Source: Arctopsyche grandis (Eukaryota; Arthropoda; Insecta; Trichoptera; Hydropsychidae). Taken from it: a stretch of DNA of 64,000 nt. The translations under genes were made by a program, and so were the position numbers. Every line of letters starts with the position of its first letter. The first letter of the stretch is position 1. The stretch covers positions 8,535,001 through 8,599,000 of the forward strand of contig NC_135358.1 in assembly GCF_051622035.1 (NCBI RefSeq), read 5' to 3'. Shown piece after piece: positions 11,052 to 22,644 of this stretch. The notes under the pieces were generated by a model. That model was not told the DNA's origin and did not search any database. It worked only from the letters and a program-made list of their open reading frames with translations.

Positions 11052-14000
11052 ATGGAGGAGGGCGGCGGGGATGGGGGCGCGCCGGGGGGCGGAGGCGCCC
11101 CCGCTTCGGACGAGAGCGGCGGCGAGTTGGGGCGGAGGCGCGGCCTGTCTCGGCTGATCGTGAAGCCGGTGGTGGAGCCGCGAGCGCCCACCATGCGCGA
11201 AGTCCTCGCGTCCATCCCCGGGTTCATGATCCCCCCTCGAGCCAGGGGCCGCGCCAGGGCCGGCCGGAGACTCTCAGCCGCCGCTCAGTTGCGCCAGACC
11301 AGGGAGGGTCGCATAGACCTGGAGACGCCCGACTCCATCCTGGTCAACGCCAACTTGCGAGCCCTCCTCAACAAACACACCTTTGCCCTATTGCCGAGTC
11401 TCTACCAACACAAACTAGCCCAACTCCTCCCGGCCGTAGACCGACCGGCTCCCGGAGCCAGACTACCCGCGTCCACCCTCAGCAACGAGTTCTTCGCCAG
11501 AGCTTGCCTCGACTGGCAGGACGGACTCTCCGAAGGCGAGTTCACACCCGAAAACCAGCAAAAGCTACGCACCGAAGCCGAGCGGGACAAGAGCCGTCTA
11601 GATCCATGGAAGCTTAAACATTTCGAACCGGTGTGGGGCGAAAAGCGAGAAAAGCGACAACCTAGCGTATTGTATTATCACCCAGAACGGCCCAAATTAA
11701 GGCGAGCGCGTAGGGAAAGGGAGCGGGACCGGGATCGTGATCGGGACAGAGACCGGGAGCGAGACCGAGAAAGGGAGCGTGAACGGGAACGGGAACGCGA
11801 GCAAAGACGGGAGAGACAATGCGAACGGGAGAGGGAAAGAGAACGTGCCGGTGGTGCTGTAACTCGTTCAGCGACGAGAGCTCATCGTCACCGCGGTAGT
11901 CGTACCCAGCAAAGTATCTCGGCAACCGCTAGTACGGGTGCCGAACGAGCTCCAGACTGCTCGCATTACGTAGACTCTGCCGCTGCACCTCCTACTCCTT
12001 ACTGCCACGATCACAAACACGAAGATCCATATGCGGTCGATCCTCTCCTTATACCCGACACCGATCCCAGATCCACTACTCACGTTGACCCCCATCAAAA
12101 TCCTACTGACGATTCTACCGATGCCGCTTCGCACGAATCTGCCGAAAAGAGATCTGTAACCAATTTGCCGACCGCTTTCAATAACAAAAAAGTCAAGTAC
12201 GACGAAGAACACAATGACATCGTAGACTTTCCATCGTCGTCGCAGACTAAATTAGACGACAGTCAAACTGATAAATATTACAAGGAAGATCTCAAATGCG
12301 ATGATATGTATGATCGCAATTCATTGTGCGTCTCGTTTGACGGTCATCTAGAACAGTACAATTTCGACGATAAGAATGAATTATCCGATGGTAGTAAAAG
12401 AGACGATTACAAACCCAAAGTTGAATGCTCGAGTGATTCCAACGACGAATCGTATACGAATCAACTCTTCTCCAATGTTGAAAATCCGTCGAAGCAAACT
12501 TTAGATGAAATTATCGGCACTGAAATTTACACGTCGGCTAAGAGCGATCAGAGTGAAGATTGTGCGTCTCAATTTTGCGGGGAAGATGTCGACGCTTGCC
12601 GTGCGCAAATTTTGGACAATTCCTCCAGAACCGACGAGGAACAACAAACCGCCGATTTGGTCGATGATAGTTTATTCAATGGAGTCATGCAAATGCAGTC
12701 CAACTCCCATATGCCGCAAAATAGTGAGAATAATTTTACAGACATTACCGATTACTCCAACGATGTCGAAGAAGACTGTCCTCATCAATCTATGGAAACG
12801 AATGAAATTCTCGATGATAAAGATACACTCGATACTGAAGACCGTTTCCATGATGCAGAATCTTTCGTATTAGAATCTGGAGCCATCTCAAAAAGTAATT
12901 TATTATATTTCATATGTGGTTATTTTTTTGATGTTTTCTTTTTTTAATAACGTTGTCTATATTTTTAGATGTCGCTGAAATTCATACTGTAAACAACAAT
13001 ATTACATCCCAAACGGAAGACGTAAACACATCTTTATTCAACTTTAATGTACCTACAGGTATATTTTTATGTTCTTTTATTCAGGGTAAAATGGTTTAGA
13101 AAAAAACACAAATGATTCATTTACTTTATTTGTAATAATGTACATAATACTGCTCAACAGACGTATCATTCTAATTAATCACACTAGTTTCAACATAAAT
13201 ACAAAACAATTTTCATAATATATAATCTTCTTCTTTTTAAGGTATCAAAAAATCTGACGTTGAAGATATACTTGAAGGTGATCCTAGGATTTCAAATGAA
13301 GTTTCTCAAACAGAATCAATTCCGATGACGATTATATCAAATCCTCATAATGTAAATCCTTCAGTATGTGTATAGATATTTTGGATTTTTTATTTTAAAT
13401 ATGAAATAATCTTAAATAACGTTATATTTTTTTTTTTCAGGTTGCATCGGTACCGGAAGAATTTCAAGTAAAGTTGGAGCAAGTTTCATTGTGTGACCAG
13501 CAATGGAATCCGCATAGTTTAGACAGTCATTGGAATGAAAAACTCATAACGGAGACAATGAAAATTAGTGCAAACTCTGACAATTCAGTGTTTTCCGAAC
13601 CGCTAGTATTACAAGCCGATTTGAAGCACGAAATTGATGTAAATATTATCCCAGGAAAGAACTTTTCTAAAAATGTGATAAACAGTGATAATATTATGGG
13701 CAATGAAATCCCATCCCAAGTCCCCGAAGTCCTTAACACTACTCCAATTGTAAATAGTCTTCCCTCAATAGAAATAAACACTTGTGATATATCTAAAAAT
13801 ACCTTAGTAACCTCCAGTAACATCACGTCTCAGCCACCTGTCTCAAATACAAAAACTATAACCGTAACTAAATCAAAATCAAAATCTGTCTCAAAGGAAT
13901 CTGCAAACAGCAGGTATATAAAATTTACTTTGCTTTTAATAATGTTCATTTCGTCCGATGACGTTGTAATATCGATTTAAATATATTTCAGAAACCGCAG

Positions 14001-15264
14001 CACGAACAATAGACCACCTCCTGGTGCTGTGAATTTAGAAAGAAGCTATCAAATCTGTCAGGCCGTCATCCAAAACAGTCCCAATCGTGATCAGTTGAGA
14101 TGTCAACTCAAACCACCACCTTCAATGCTCAACAATTCGATAAGAGGTGCCATATCTACAAAACCGACTCCTAGACGTTTCACTCCACCTCCGTTAGCGA
14201 CCGTGCCTACAATCAAACATCAACCGAATCAAGTCATGGTTAGACATGTCTTCAACCAAGGGATTCCCGTCAACATGGCTGTACTTCCCCATCCGGAGGT
14301 AATGCATTATATATTGCAAACATTGAAGTAGAATGGGTAGAAGCGCTCTTTGCTTCCAAAAATGTTGCTACAAAAACTCCGTGCAAACGGAGATTTCGGC
14401 TGTTTTGCTCAGTTGATTGTTAAACTCTGTAGCAGTAGGATCTTTTTGAAATAGGCTCTACTAGTGAAATTGTGTGGTAGTATTAGTTCGACAAAGTCCG
14501 AACATCTGTATGTGCCCGTGCGTCCCTGAACGTCAAGGGACGATCACTTCCACGAATTTTTTTTCCTCACTCTTTTGTCTCTCTTCTGACTTTCCGTCTC
14601 TCTCTTCGATGGCTCGCTTTTAAGCGATACTTTTGTTAGGAATGACTATTCTATACATTATACTTCAATGATTGCAAACGTATTTCAACTTTCGAGTTGA
14701 ACCTAGCTAAATATTGGTTTTTGTACGTTCCAGATGATGGAAACACGTCCGAGTGGAATGGGGCAATACATCCTCGTCCAAAGAACTTCGGGAGTGGCTC
14801 CGAGAGCTTCGAGTGCCCCGCCTTCAAACAATCCCAATATGGTGATTTGTAATTGCATGTTTTGTAAGTGTGAAGTGTTCGTTTAAATTATTAATTGATT
14901 GTAATTATTTTAGATTCAGATGTGTATTGGAAGCAATAGAACTCAAAGCCGTCCGTCAAGTGCTACAGAATCTCAAAATATGGAGGATGCGCCTTCACAA
15001 TCCCACAGTCCGAGTCCGGCCACCCAGGCGGTGTCCAGACGGCCGACGTGCTACGCCGACGATTCGCACTTTCTTGCCACGATGGATCCGACTCGGTGCC
15101 CCGACGCGAGTGTCTACCCGAGCACTCACAAGGAGACTCTGCCGAGTGATTCGGCTTGCGTCTGCAACCTGCGTGCAATGATAGTGTGTAAAAAATGTGG
15201 GGTGTTCTGCCATGACGATTGCATCGGTCCTTCGAAACTCTGCGTAACCTGTCTCGTCAGATAA
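11052..15264 (+). CDS. Asx: Additional sex combs (ASXL-family Polycomb/Trithorax regulator)
   Basis: Seven coding exons: 11052-12894, 12969-13058, 13242-13363, 13441-13913, 13992-14298, 14734-14841 and 14914-15264. All joins keep frame with GT-AG sites, giving 1097 residues. Residues about 90-200 form the ASXH/DEUBAD domain, recognisable by [40 protein letters not shown] and [12 protein letters not shown]. In this family that domain binds and activates the BAP1/Calypso H2A deubiquitinase in the nucleus. An alternating Arg-Glu/Arg-Asp tract spans about 215-270. The middle is acidic, Ser/Asn-rich and probably disordered. The last 35 residues are the conserved ASX PHD finger, from [11 protein letters not shown] through CHDDC to CVTC. 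The ATG at 11052 is the first in frame after the 5' UTR. Codons in exon 1 are much more GC-rich than in the later exons. AATAAA lies near 15546. Confidence 0.95.
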
Positions 15265-15590
15265 ACTGTAATTATGTGCTTACAATAGATACAAAACATT
15301 TAGTGATATTGAAATGCTATCGTATGTTTCTGAAGTAGTTGTAAGGCTTTTTGTATATACTCACACAAGACACAACATAATTTATATACTATGTATGTAT
15401 CTATTAAAGGTTCACTTAATCGAATTCAGCAATACGGCGGTCGAGCGGATATCCGGTCGATCCATTATTATTTATCTAATGTAATCATTTGGTTTGAGTT
15501 ATGAACGACGGATGGGTAGTCATCTGTCCAACAATGTAGTCGGACAATAAATTAATCGATGCCTTTTTTTCGTATCATATTTTCTTTAAT

Positions 15591-15625
<35 letters not shown>

Positions 15626-17013
15626 TTCTAATTTATTAAGTTTATAATATTTGAAAATTAATCTTTAAATTATTTTATAATGGATAATTTAAAACTATTT
15701 TGAAGATTATTATGTTTTCAAGATGACAAATTTTTGAATTACAAAATATATTATTACTGAGTATCCCGAATGAACGTGTAGCAACTAATATCTCAATAGG
15801 AAAATGTGATGCAAGAGGTCTTTACTAATTTTAATTCGCTTTTCGGTACCGGTGGTCACCAATTACCCGACTTCTACGATTGAATGTAGTCGTATGGAAT
15901 TTGTATCTGCTTAAAAAAAAACTCACAATTAGAAACCTGTAAATATTGATAGATTTTAGTTATCATATACATTAGATATGTTTCTTTTTTCAAAATTAGA
16001 AGATACGATCAAATGTTACGTTTGAATGCAATCGTTTGCATCCAATGCAAATTATAATATTTATGTTATCGTATATATTATTTTTTATAATTTGGTTTAA
16101 GTTGCAAAATATTTAATAGTGAAATTATTGTTTAAAATCACCAGTTTGTTTAATTGGAAGTAAATTATTTTTTTGAAGTGCTGTATGTGTTTTGTTATCG
16201 CAGTCGAGAGTTCGTTCTTGAATTGAATCAAAGAAATCCATTACATAATGTTTGGAATGGGCACCTTTTCAAAGCTTTGTTTTTGTATTGATCGTTTGTC
16301 AGCGTAAAATTTTGCATGTGCCACGAAAATACTACAAGAGGAAAAGTGAATTATAAGAATTGGTTTGTTTTGATCAAATATCAAATAACTAGTGGAATTT
16401 GAAAAAACAATAAGGTAATGTCAGAATTTTAATCGTACGATAATTGGTGAACTAAAATTAAGGAAATAATAACAAGACACTGATTTGAAAATGTGCCTAA
16501 AGATTGACTTAAATGTATTTTAGATATTAACAAAATAACAATCATAGTTAATTATTCATATTTTTGAACAAACTATAAGAGCGTTATAATTGTTTTTTAT
16601 TTAATATTACACTATTATTCATAATCGTATTTTATTTTTGATGAATACAATTGTCAAAATTCTTGTCATTTTTAATGTCCACTCCATAAAAGTGAGGTAC
16701 AAAGAGGAAAAAACTGCAGATTTGCAATAGCGGTCAGTATATTGTAATGGAAGGATACTGAGGTAAAATTAATTACATTTCTAATCATAAAATAAAATGG
16801 TGTAGGAAATGAATGAACAAACTTCTGATTCAAGTATTTATTTTTATAAGTGATGAAATATCAAGAGGTATTTATGAAATAATAATTTTAATTACAATTT
16901 AATGTGTTACCACTTTGGAAATTGATATAATTTTCATTTAATTTTGAATGAGTGCGCGATATCAATACCTAAAATCAAATTCTGCGTTGACGTTATAATT
17001 TGGACGGTCTATT
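15265..17013. other. AT-rich intergenic region with a (TA)n tract
   Basis: This holds the Asx 3' UTR and a (TA) microsatellite at about 15595-15621, then AT-rich sequence with no supported gene. The 3' UTR of the minus-strand DNAJA2-like gene must end somewhere in its right part. Confidence 0.5.
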
Positions 17014-19380
17014 TTACTGCTGATTGCATTGAAGACCGGGTCCGCCGTGACCGTGCAGCTCATCGTCATAATTGTTGTACGCTTCTTCCCTTCTGTCGTC
17101 GGAATATTCACTTAGATCCACCTCTTCGACGTTATCTCCGATGGGCATCACGAAGGGCGGACGAGGCGGGAAGAGTTTCTCTAAGCATTGCAAAGTTTCC
17201 TCAGATTGAAAATTGTTGTCGGGGAAAGTAATCGCGAATTCTATGTATAGATTTCCTTTTTCAAAAGGATTTTTGAAGTGCGGCATCCCTTCGCCCTTAA
17301 TACCTTTAATGTCTCCAGGTTTGATTACATTGCCCGGCTCGTTCTTTATGAGCAGGTCACGTCCATCGAGATGTTTCATGATGTAACTAAATCCACAGAG
17401 GGCTTCTGTTAAACCGACAGTGTGAACCATGAACAAATCGTCTCCCCTGCGTCGAAATTGGCTATGACTTTTCTGCTGCAGCACAATGATGACATCACCC
17501 GGCTGCATGTCGGGCTGCTGATCACCTTCGCCTGCGAAGCAATACTTATGCGAGTCTTTCATTCCCTTATCAATATGCACTTCAATAATTTTCGTCTCGT
17601 TAATGACTTTCTTTCCCTTGCAAGTCCAACAACGATCCTTTTCGTTGAAAGTAGACCCTTGTCCGTGACATTCAGAGCACCGACTCTGTATTTGCTGTGT
17701 CATACCTGGACCTAACATCTTATAAGTGATTCTGATGCCGTGACCTTTACAATCTTTACAGACTACAATAGCCTTAGCTTTCCCCCCGATGCCTTTGCAC
17801 GTTTTGCAAATCACATTTTTGCTCAGTTCTAACTTAGAAGTTTTGCCATTGTACATATCTTCTAAAGAAACTTGCAGTGGATGAATAGTGTCTTCTCCAC
17901 GTTGTCGTTGCCTCATGCCCGGACCTCGCATTCCACCCATGCCGAAGATACTGCCGCCGCCGAATATATGCGAAAACAAGTTTCCAGACATAAAATTTTC
18001 ATCATAACCGCCTTCTTGCATTCCTTTTACACCATGCATATTGTAGAATTCTCTCTTTTCTGGATCCGACAGTATCTCATAAGCGTAAGTAATTTCTTTG
18101 AATTTATCACCCGACTCGGGATTTTTGTCAGGGTGGAACTCCTTGGCGAGCTTCCTGTAATTCTAGAAAAAAAAAAAGAAAAATTAATATTTAACAGAAG
18201 TAACTTTAATATCAAATACAAATATGCTTTAAATTTTTTAAGGCGATTAAAATTAAACGCTATGTACTCATAGATATTTTTATCTCTGATTCGCAGAACA
18301 TTCAAATACACTTGCCAATTCATTTTGAATCAATAAAAAGTTAAAATTTATATCCAAATTTAAGCGATCTATGTAGATTCCAGGACTGTGGAGTTGGAGA
18401 ATTTCAAACAGTAAAAAACCAACCGACTTTTACTTATTTTCGACGTCAACTTATAAGTCCACTAATAAATTGTAATTTAATATTTTCTTTATAAAAATTA
18501 TTAATTTAATTTACACTTTAAATAAAATTGCACGCATTTTCATGTGTTTTGACCAAAATCAATCGTTTTCTTCGTCTCATATTTATTGATTTAAATGATA
18601 TTTTTGTGTACGAAATTCATACACATACGCTTTGAATGGAATTACTTTTTATTTATACCTATTTCATTTCATTACCAATAATTCAATAAATTGGGTTAAA
18701 TATAAATATTTAATAATATAAAAAAAAAATATATATTTTGAAAATTGCTTTTATTTTCATTTTCATTACTAATAATTTTATACGTTGGCAAGAAAAGCCG
18801 ATCTTACTAAAATCGTAAAATAAATTAATAGTCAGTCGGTAAATTTTGATCAGACTCCACAGCCCTGGTATATTTCGAATACGTTTTTTTTTTTTTTTTT
18901 TTTTTAATTTTCCTTCATTCGATAGATTGAAATTGTAACCACGGCATAAACATAATGTAATACAAAGGAATTATGTAAGAAATCGGGTATTATATGACGA
19001 AATGCGATTCCATATTGACAGTAGAAGGGGCGTATATCCAAAGAGTCAGATGGTTGAAATGACAGCGAAATGTCGAATGGCGAATCGCGAAAAGCTATCT
19101 CGACTAGCGATCAATGACAGCTAGTCCCGTTATGATAGTGGCGAAGCAATTGAAACAAAATGGCACTAGATTAGTACAGGTCGAATTTGACAGACAATAG
19201 ATGGAGGGGGGTGGGGGGGGAAGCGGGTAGTGAATGGAGGGTTTGAATGGAAGTGCAGGTGGAGGCGGGGGTGAGGTGGGGGAGGGGAGTTGGGGGGGCG
19301 AGGGGTCTCACTCGTTTGATATCAGCGTCGGTGGCATCGCGGCGCAGCCCCAAAACCTCGTAGAGACGATCGTCGGCCAT
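17014..19380 (-). CDS. DNAJA2: DnaJ homolog subfamily A member 2 (type I Hsp40 co-chaperone)
   Basis: Two exons, 19312-19380 and 17014-18162, join in phase 0 to give 405 residues, the usual DNAJA length. The intron splits the J domain (LYEVLGL, then [13 protein letters not shown] with the catalytic HPD). A Gly/Phe-rich linker ([15 protein letters not shown]) follows. Then come four CxxCxG zinc-binding repeats ([32 protein letters not shown]) and the C-terminal substrate domains. The protein ends CNQQ, a CaaX-type farnesylation box like CAHQ of DNAJA2. It should stimulate Hsp70 ATPase and deliver unfolded clients in the cytosol. The [11 protein letters not shown] start and the [15 protein letters not shown] block favour DNAJA2 over DNAJA1. 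The 1.15-kb intron has a poly-T run near 18887. Confidence 0.93.
19195..19310 (+). repeat. G-rich tract at the start of DNAJA2 intron 1
   Basis: Successive runs of 3-9 G on the plus strand, such as GGGGTGGGGGGGG and GGTGGGGGAGGGG, lie directly inside the 5' splice site of the minus-strand gene. The G-rich strand is the template strand. It could form G-quadruplexes, but that is only inferred from sequence. Confidence 0.5.
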
Positions 19381-19640
19381 GCTCGTTGCTCGTTGCTCAC
19401 TGCTCGTCGTTCTAAGCGGGTTGGATGCTGACGAAGCGGGACGGACGCTTCAGGGGTATCTCGTCGAGTTGTGGACGCCGAATGAATGGACAATGGGGAA
19501 TGGTGAATGGTGATTAGTGAATGGTAGACAGCGAGTGGCGAATGGCGAATGGCAAGCTACGACTATCCGAATGGTCCGACAGTCGTCAGCCGCACTCCCA
19601 CCCCCACTCCCACTTCCACTTCCACTGAACCCGCCGGCGC
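19381..19640 (-). promoter_or_regulatory. Upstream region of DNAJA2 with degenerate short tandem repeats
   Basis: The region directly 5' of the start codon contains imperfect repeats of GAATGG/CGAATGGC (19480-19555) and CCACTCCCA/TTCCACT (19590-19630). It is GC-richer than its surroundings, as expected for a housekeeping promoter. No clear TATA box or perfect heat-shock element is visible. Confidence 0.35.
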
Positions 19641-19736
19641 GACTTACCAATGTTGCCAACGCTAATGCGAGATGCTATGCTACTTCCATACGTGTTTTCG
19701 CCGGTAGCTGGTCACAAAGTCACTAAAATCTCTATA

Positions 19737-19947
19737 GGTCTGTTCATACTTAACAGCATTGCACGACTCCGTTTCAAATATGTCATTTTATTACATTTCT
19801 ATTCATATCTACCCACACGTCACGTTTACAGCAATTTGGCCGAGTGCAAGGCAAAATCGGCTTACTTATACATTACAGGCCATGGCGATACGGCGCAATA
19901 TTGCTTACGTCGTATTGTCGAGTACTTACAATATGAATGCATACACA
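19737..19947 (+). mobile_element. Truncated PIF/Harbinger element (left end)
   Basis: It starts GGTCTGTTCATAC and matches about 210 bp of the left part of the neighbouring element at 19960-21459, including the segment ending TGCATACAC. The right part is absent, and a short CAGTGGCGG-type hAT-like end follows. Confidence 0.7.
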
Positions 19948-19959
19948 GTGGCGGATTAA

Positions 19960-21459
19960 GGTCTGTTCATACTTAACATATGATAGTAGATAGAATGCAA
20001 ACAGACACCGGGAATCTAACCTTGGATGGAGAGGTGATAGAAAGAGTAAAAAGATTCAAATACCTGGGTACTTGGCTGAATGAAGAGATGGACCCAGATG
20101 AAGATCTAAGAATCCGCATCGAGATGGCTAGAACAGCATTTGTAAAAATTAAGGCGGCGCTTACAAACAAGCATCTCAATCTTCATACGCGGTTGAGATT
20201 CGCGAAGAGCTACGTCTGGACATTATTACTACACGGATGTGAGACGTGGACTCTGAAAACCAAGATGATCAGCCGCATTGAAGCTTTTGAGATGTGGGTC
20301 TATAGGCGTATGCTGAAGATTCCGTGGACCAAAAAGATATCAAACGAAGCTGTCCTCGGCATGATGGGGAGAGACAGGGAACTTGTTTCTGTCATCAAGC
20401 GGAGAAAGATGGAGTACCTCGGACACATGATACGGGGTCCAAAATACGAATTTCTCCGTTTGACAACCATGGGGAAAATAGAAGGAAAAAAATGGATTGG
20501 CAGGAAAAAGTTATCTTGGCTTCGAAACATGCGCATGTGGACCGATATGGGCGCCGAAGAGCTGTTCCGAGCCGCTGAAGACCGATGCGGATATATTCAA
20601 CTAATCGACGAGGTGGTCGCCAACGTCCGGATGCGGACAAGGCATTAACAAGAAGAAGAATACTTAACAGCACTGCACGGCTTCAGCACTGCACGATCCG
20701 TTTCAAATATGTCATTTTATCAAATTTCTATTCATATCTACCTACACGTCACGTTTACAGCAATTTGGCCGAGTGCAAGGCAAAATCGGCTTACTTATAC
20801 ATTACAGGCCATGGCGATACGGCGCAATATTGCTTACGTCGTATTGTCGAGTACTTACAATAGCAATGAATGCATACACGTGCGTTCGTAGCTACGCGTC
20901 AGAATACAAGTCAGCAAAGATGTTTCGGCGTTTATCGAACGAAAAATTATTAATAAACGCGTTGTTGTTGGAAGAAGAAGCTCAAGGAGGCAATAAAAAA
21001 GCACGGAGGCGTTTTGATGTGCATCCCATGTTAAAAAATAGAAAAACCGAAGGAGAGTTTTGGATACTGTATAAGGAGCTTGTGGATGATGGACAAAAAA
21101 TTTTTAAATATTTCCGTAAAAAATTTAATTTTTTTTTAAATATTTGCGCCAAAACCATGTCGAAAGATTGAACAGCTGTCAACTTTCACTGTCGATAATT
21201 GGTCCAAAACAGCAAAGCGGCAGACTCATGGCACGTAATTCGCGTGTATATTTCCACGATGGCCAAAAAAACGGATCGATACGTTGACGGATGTTGCTGT
21301 TAGGTATGAACAGGAAATGTCGGGTACTGATGTAAGCCTGTCGTGGCGTAAACGTGACGGTTGAAATGAACATACCCATACAAAATCTACCAAAGAATAC
21401 TTTTCGTACGGCCGGATACCTGCTGAAGTCGGTACGTGCCGACTAGGTATGAACAGACC
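19960..21459 (+). mobile_element. PIF/Harbinger DNA transposon, internally deleted, carrying a LINE insertion
   Basis: Terminal inverted repeats GGTCTGTTCATAC and GTATGAACAGACC are flanked by the 3-bp duplication TAA, diagnostic of PIF/Harbinger. An 83-codon frame (20920-21171) encodes the start of a Harbinger transposase, with a long EEE stretch, RRRFDVHPMLKNRKTEGEF and LYKELVDDGQKIFKYFR. It stops before any DDE catalytic region, so the element is non-autonomous. A 681-bp LINE fragment (19979-20659) sits near the left end. Without it the transposon is about 0.81 kb. Confidence 0.85.
19979..20659 (+). mobile_element. 5'-truncated RTE-like LINE 3' end
   Basis: An open frame (19980-20648, 222 codons) matches the C-terminal part of LINE reverse transcriptases: FKYLGTWLNEE, LLHGCETWTLKTK, FEMWVYRRMLKI, YLGHMIRG and GRKKLSWLRN. 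The element ends in an AGAAGAAGAA tail. It is flanked by the 10-bp target duplication ATACTTAACA (19969-19978 and 20660-20669). The intact frame suggests a fairly young insertion, but the endonuclease and most of the RT are missing. Confidence 0.85.
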
Positions 21460-21472
21460 TAAAATCTCTATA

Positions 21473-21970
21473 AAGGTCTGACCGCACTATATGACAACCG
21501 AACGATCCTTCACTTAACAACAGTGTGCGACAGTGGCGGCTCGTGAGAATTCATAGAGGGGGGGCTGCAGAGATTAATCGGGCTGTAGTAGCTCGTTGAC
21601 CATACCGGTGATCAAATACAGACAAAAATAGCATGCATATGTACTATACTGGGAGGTCTGCAGCCCTGCAGCCCATATGAACGGCAAAAAAAGCATGCAT
21701 TTTTACAATTCTGGGAGGACCGTAGTCCCGCAGCCCATATAGACGAGCCACCACTGGTGTGCGACAATATTAGGTAAACCGCACCTGATTATGTCAATCA
21801 TTCGTTCTATACCTCGGAGAAAAATGGACGACACGGCTATTATAGTATCTTTGATATGCGAGGAAGAAGAACAATCGAGAAAACCCAAAAGAGTATGGCT
21901 ACATGCGATTTCAAAGTCACGATATGAAGAAGGAGAATAATTGTCGCAAGGCAACCAAGTGTGTGAGATC
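21473..21970 (+). mobile_element. Second PIF/Harbinger remnant
   Basis: It begins near AAGGTCTGACCGCAC. A 38-residue frame (21824-21940) reads like a Harbinger transposase N-terminus: MDDTAIIVSLICEEEEQ, then KRVWLHAISKSRYEEGE. The frame ends there and no right terminal repeat is visible, so only the left part survives. A hAT MITE interrupts it at 21531-21756. Confidence 0.55.
21531..21756. mobile_element. hAT-type MITE, 226 bp
   Basis: The ends are CAGTGGCGGCTCGT and ACGAGCCACCACTG, 13 of 14 bases inverted-complementary. They are flanked by a perfect 8-bp target duplication GTGTGCGA (21523-21530 and 21757-21764). Internally it carries two copies of a GCAGCCCATAT-containing unit and has no coding capacity. 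Confidence 0.9.
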
Positions 21971-22644
21971 GCAAGTGCGAAATATTCCGTTAACCATTTT
22001 TGTGAGATGTACGATTATACAATAAAATAAAAAATTATCAGTTTCTGAAAACATTGAACCATAAATCATTGATAAATTAATTTTTAATGAACTTAATACT
22101 AATTTATCCTAATTTTATTTTTATTTTACACACGGTTGATGCCATTAGTACAATTATCTACTAATTTATCATACAAGATTTTTCATAAAATATTACATTC
22201 ATAATGTAAGAATAATAGAAGTATTCTTTCTGTTCCACGACAAAACATCCTCAAACAAAACGGCGTATTCTTTCAATTAATGAAAAAAAGAAAAGCATGC
22301 TCCATAATATTTTTTCAGCTTCTTCAACTACTACTCATTCTGGTTGAGTCATTTTAAATGTCTTGGCTTTAAATTTGAAATAAAATGGTCACCTTAGTAA
22401 TGACTATAGTAAACATGATAGATTTAGCTTATTTAAATTAATCAACAAATAGAATATATTTTGGTGTAAATTGGGTAACTTTTTGCTAAATGATTTAAAT
22501 CTATTTGAGCGGAATATTTTGAACATTCTATTTCAATTTTTGAACAACCATATAAATATTTTAATTTTTTAGGGTCTTTTGAATAACTTCCTGTATTCGA
22601 ATTTGACATATTCGATTGATAACCTCAAACTGTCAAATTGTACG

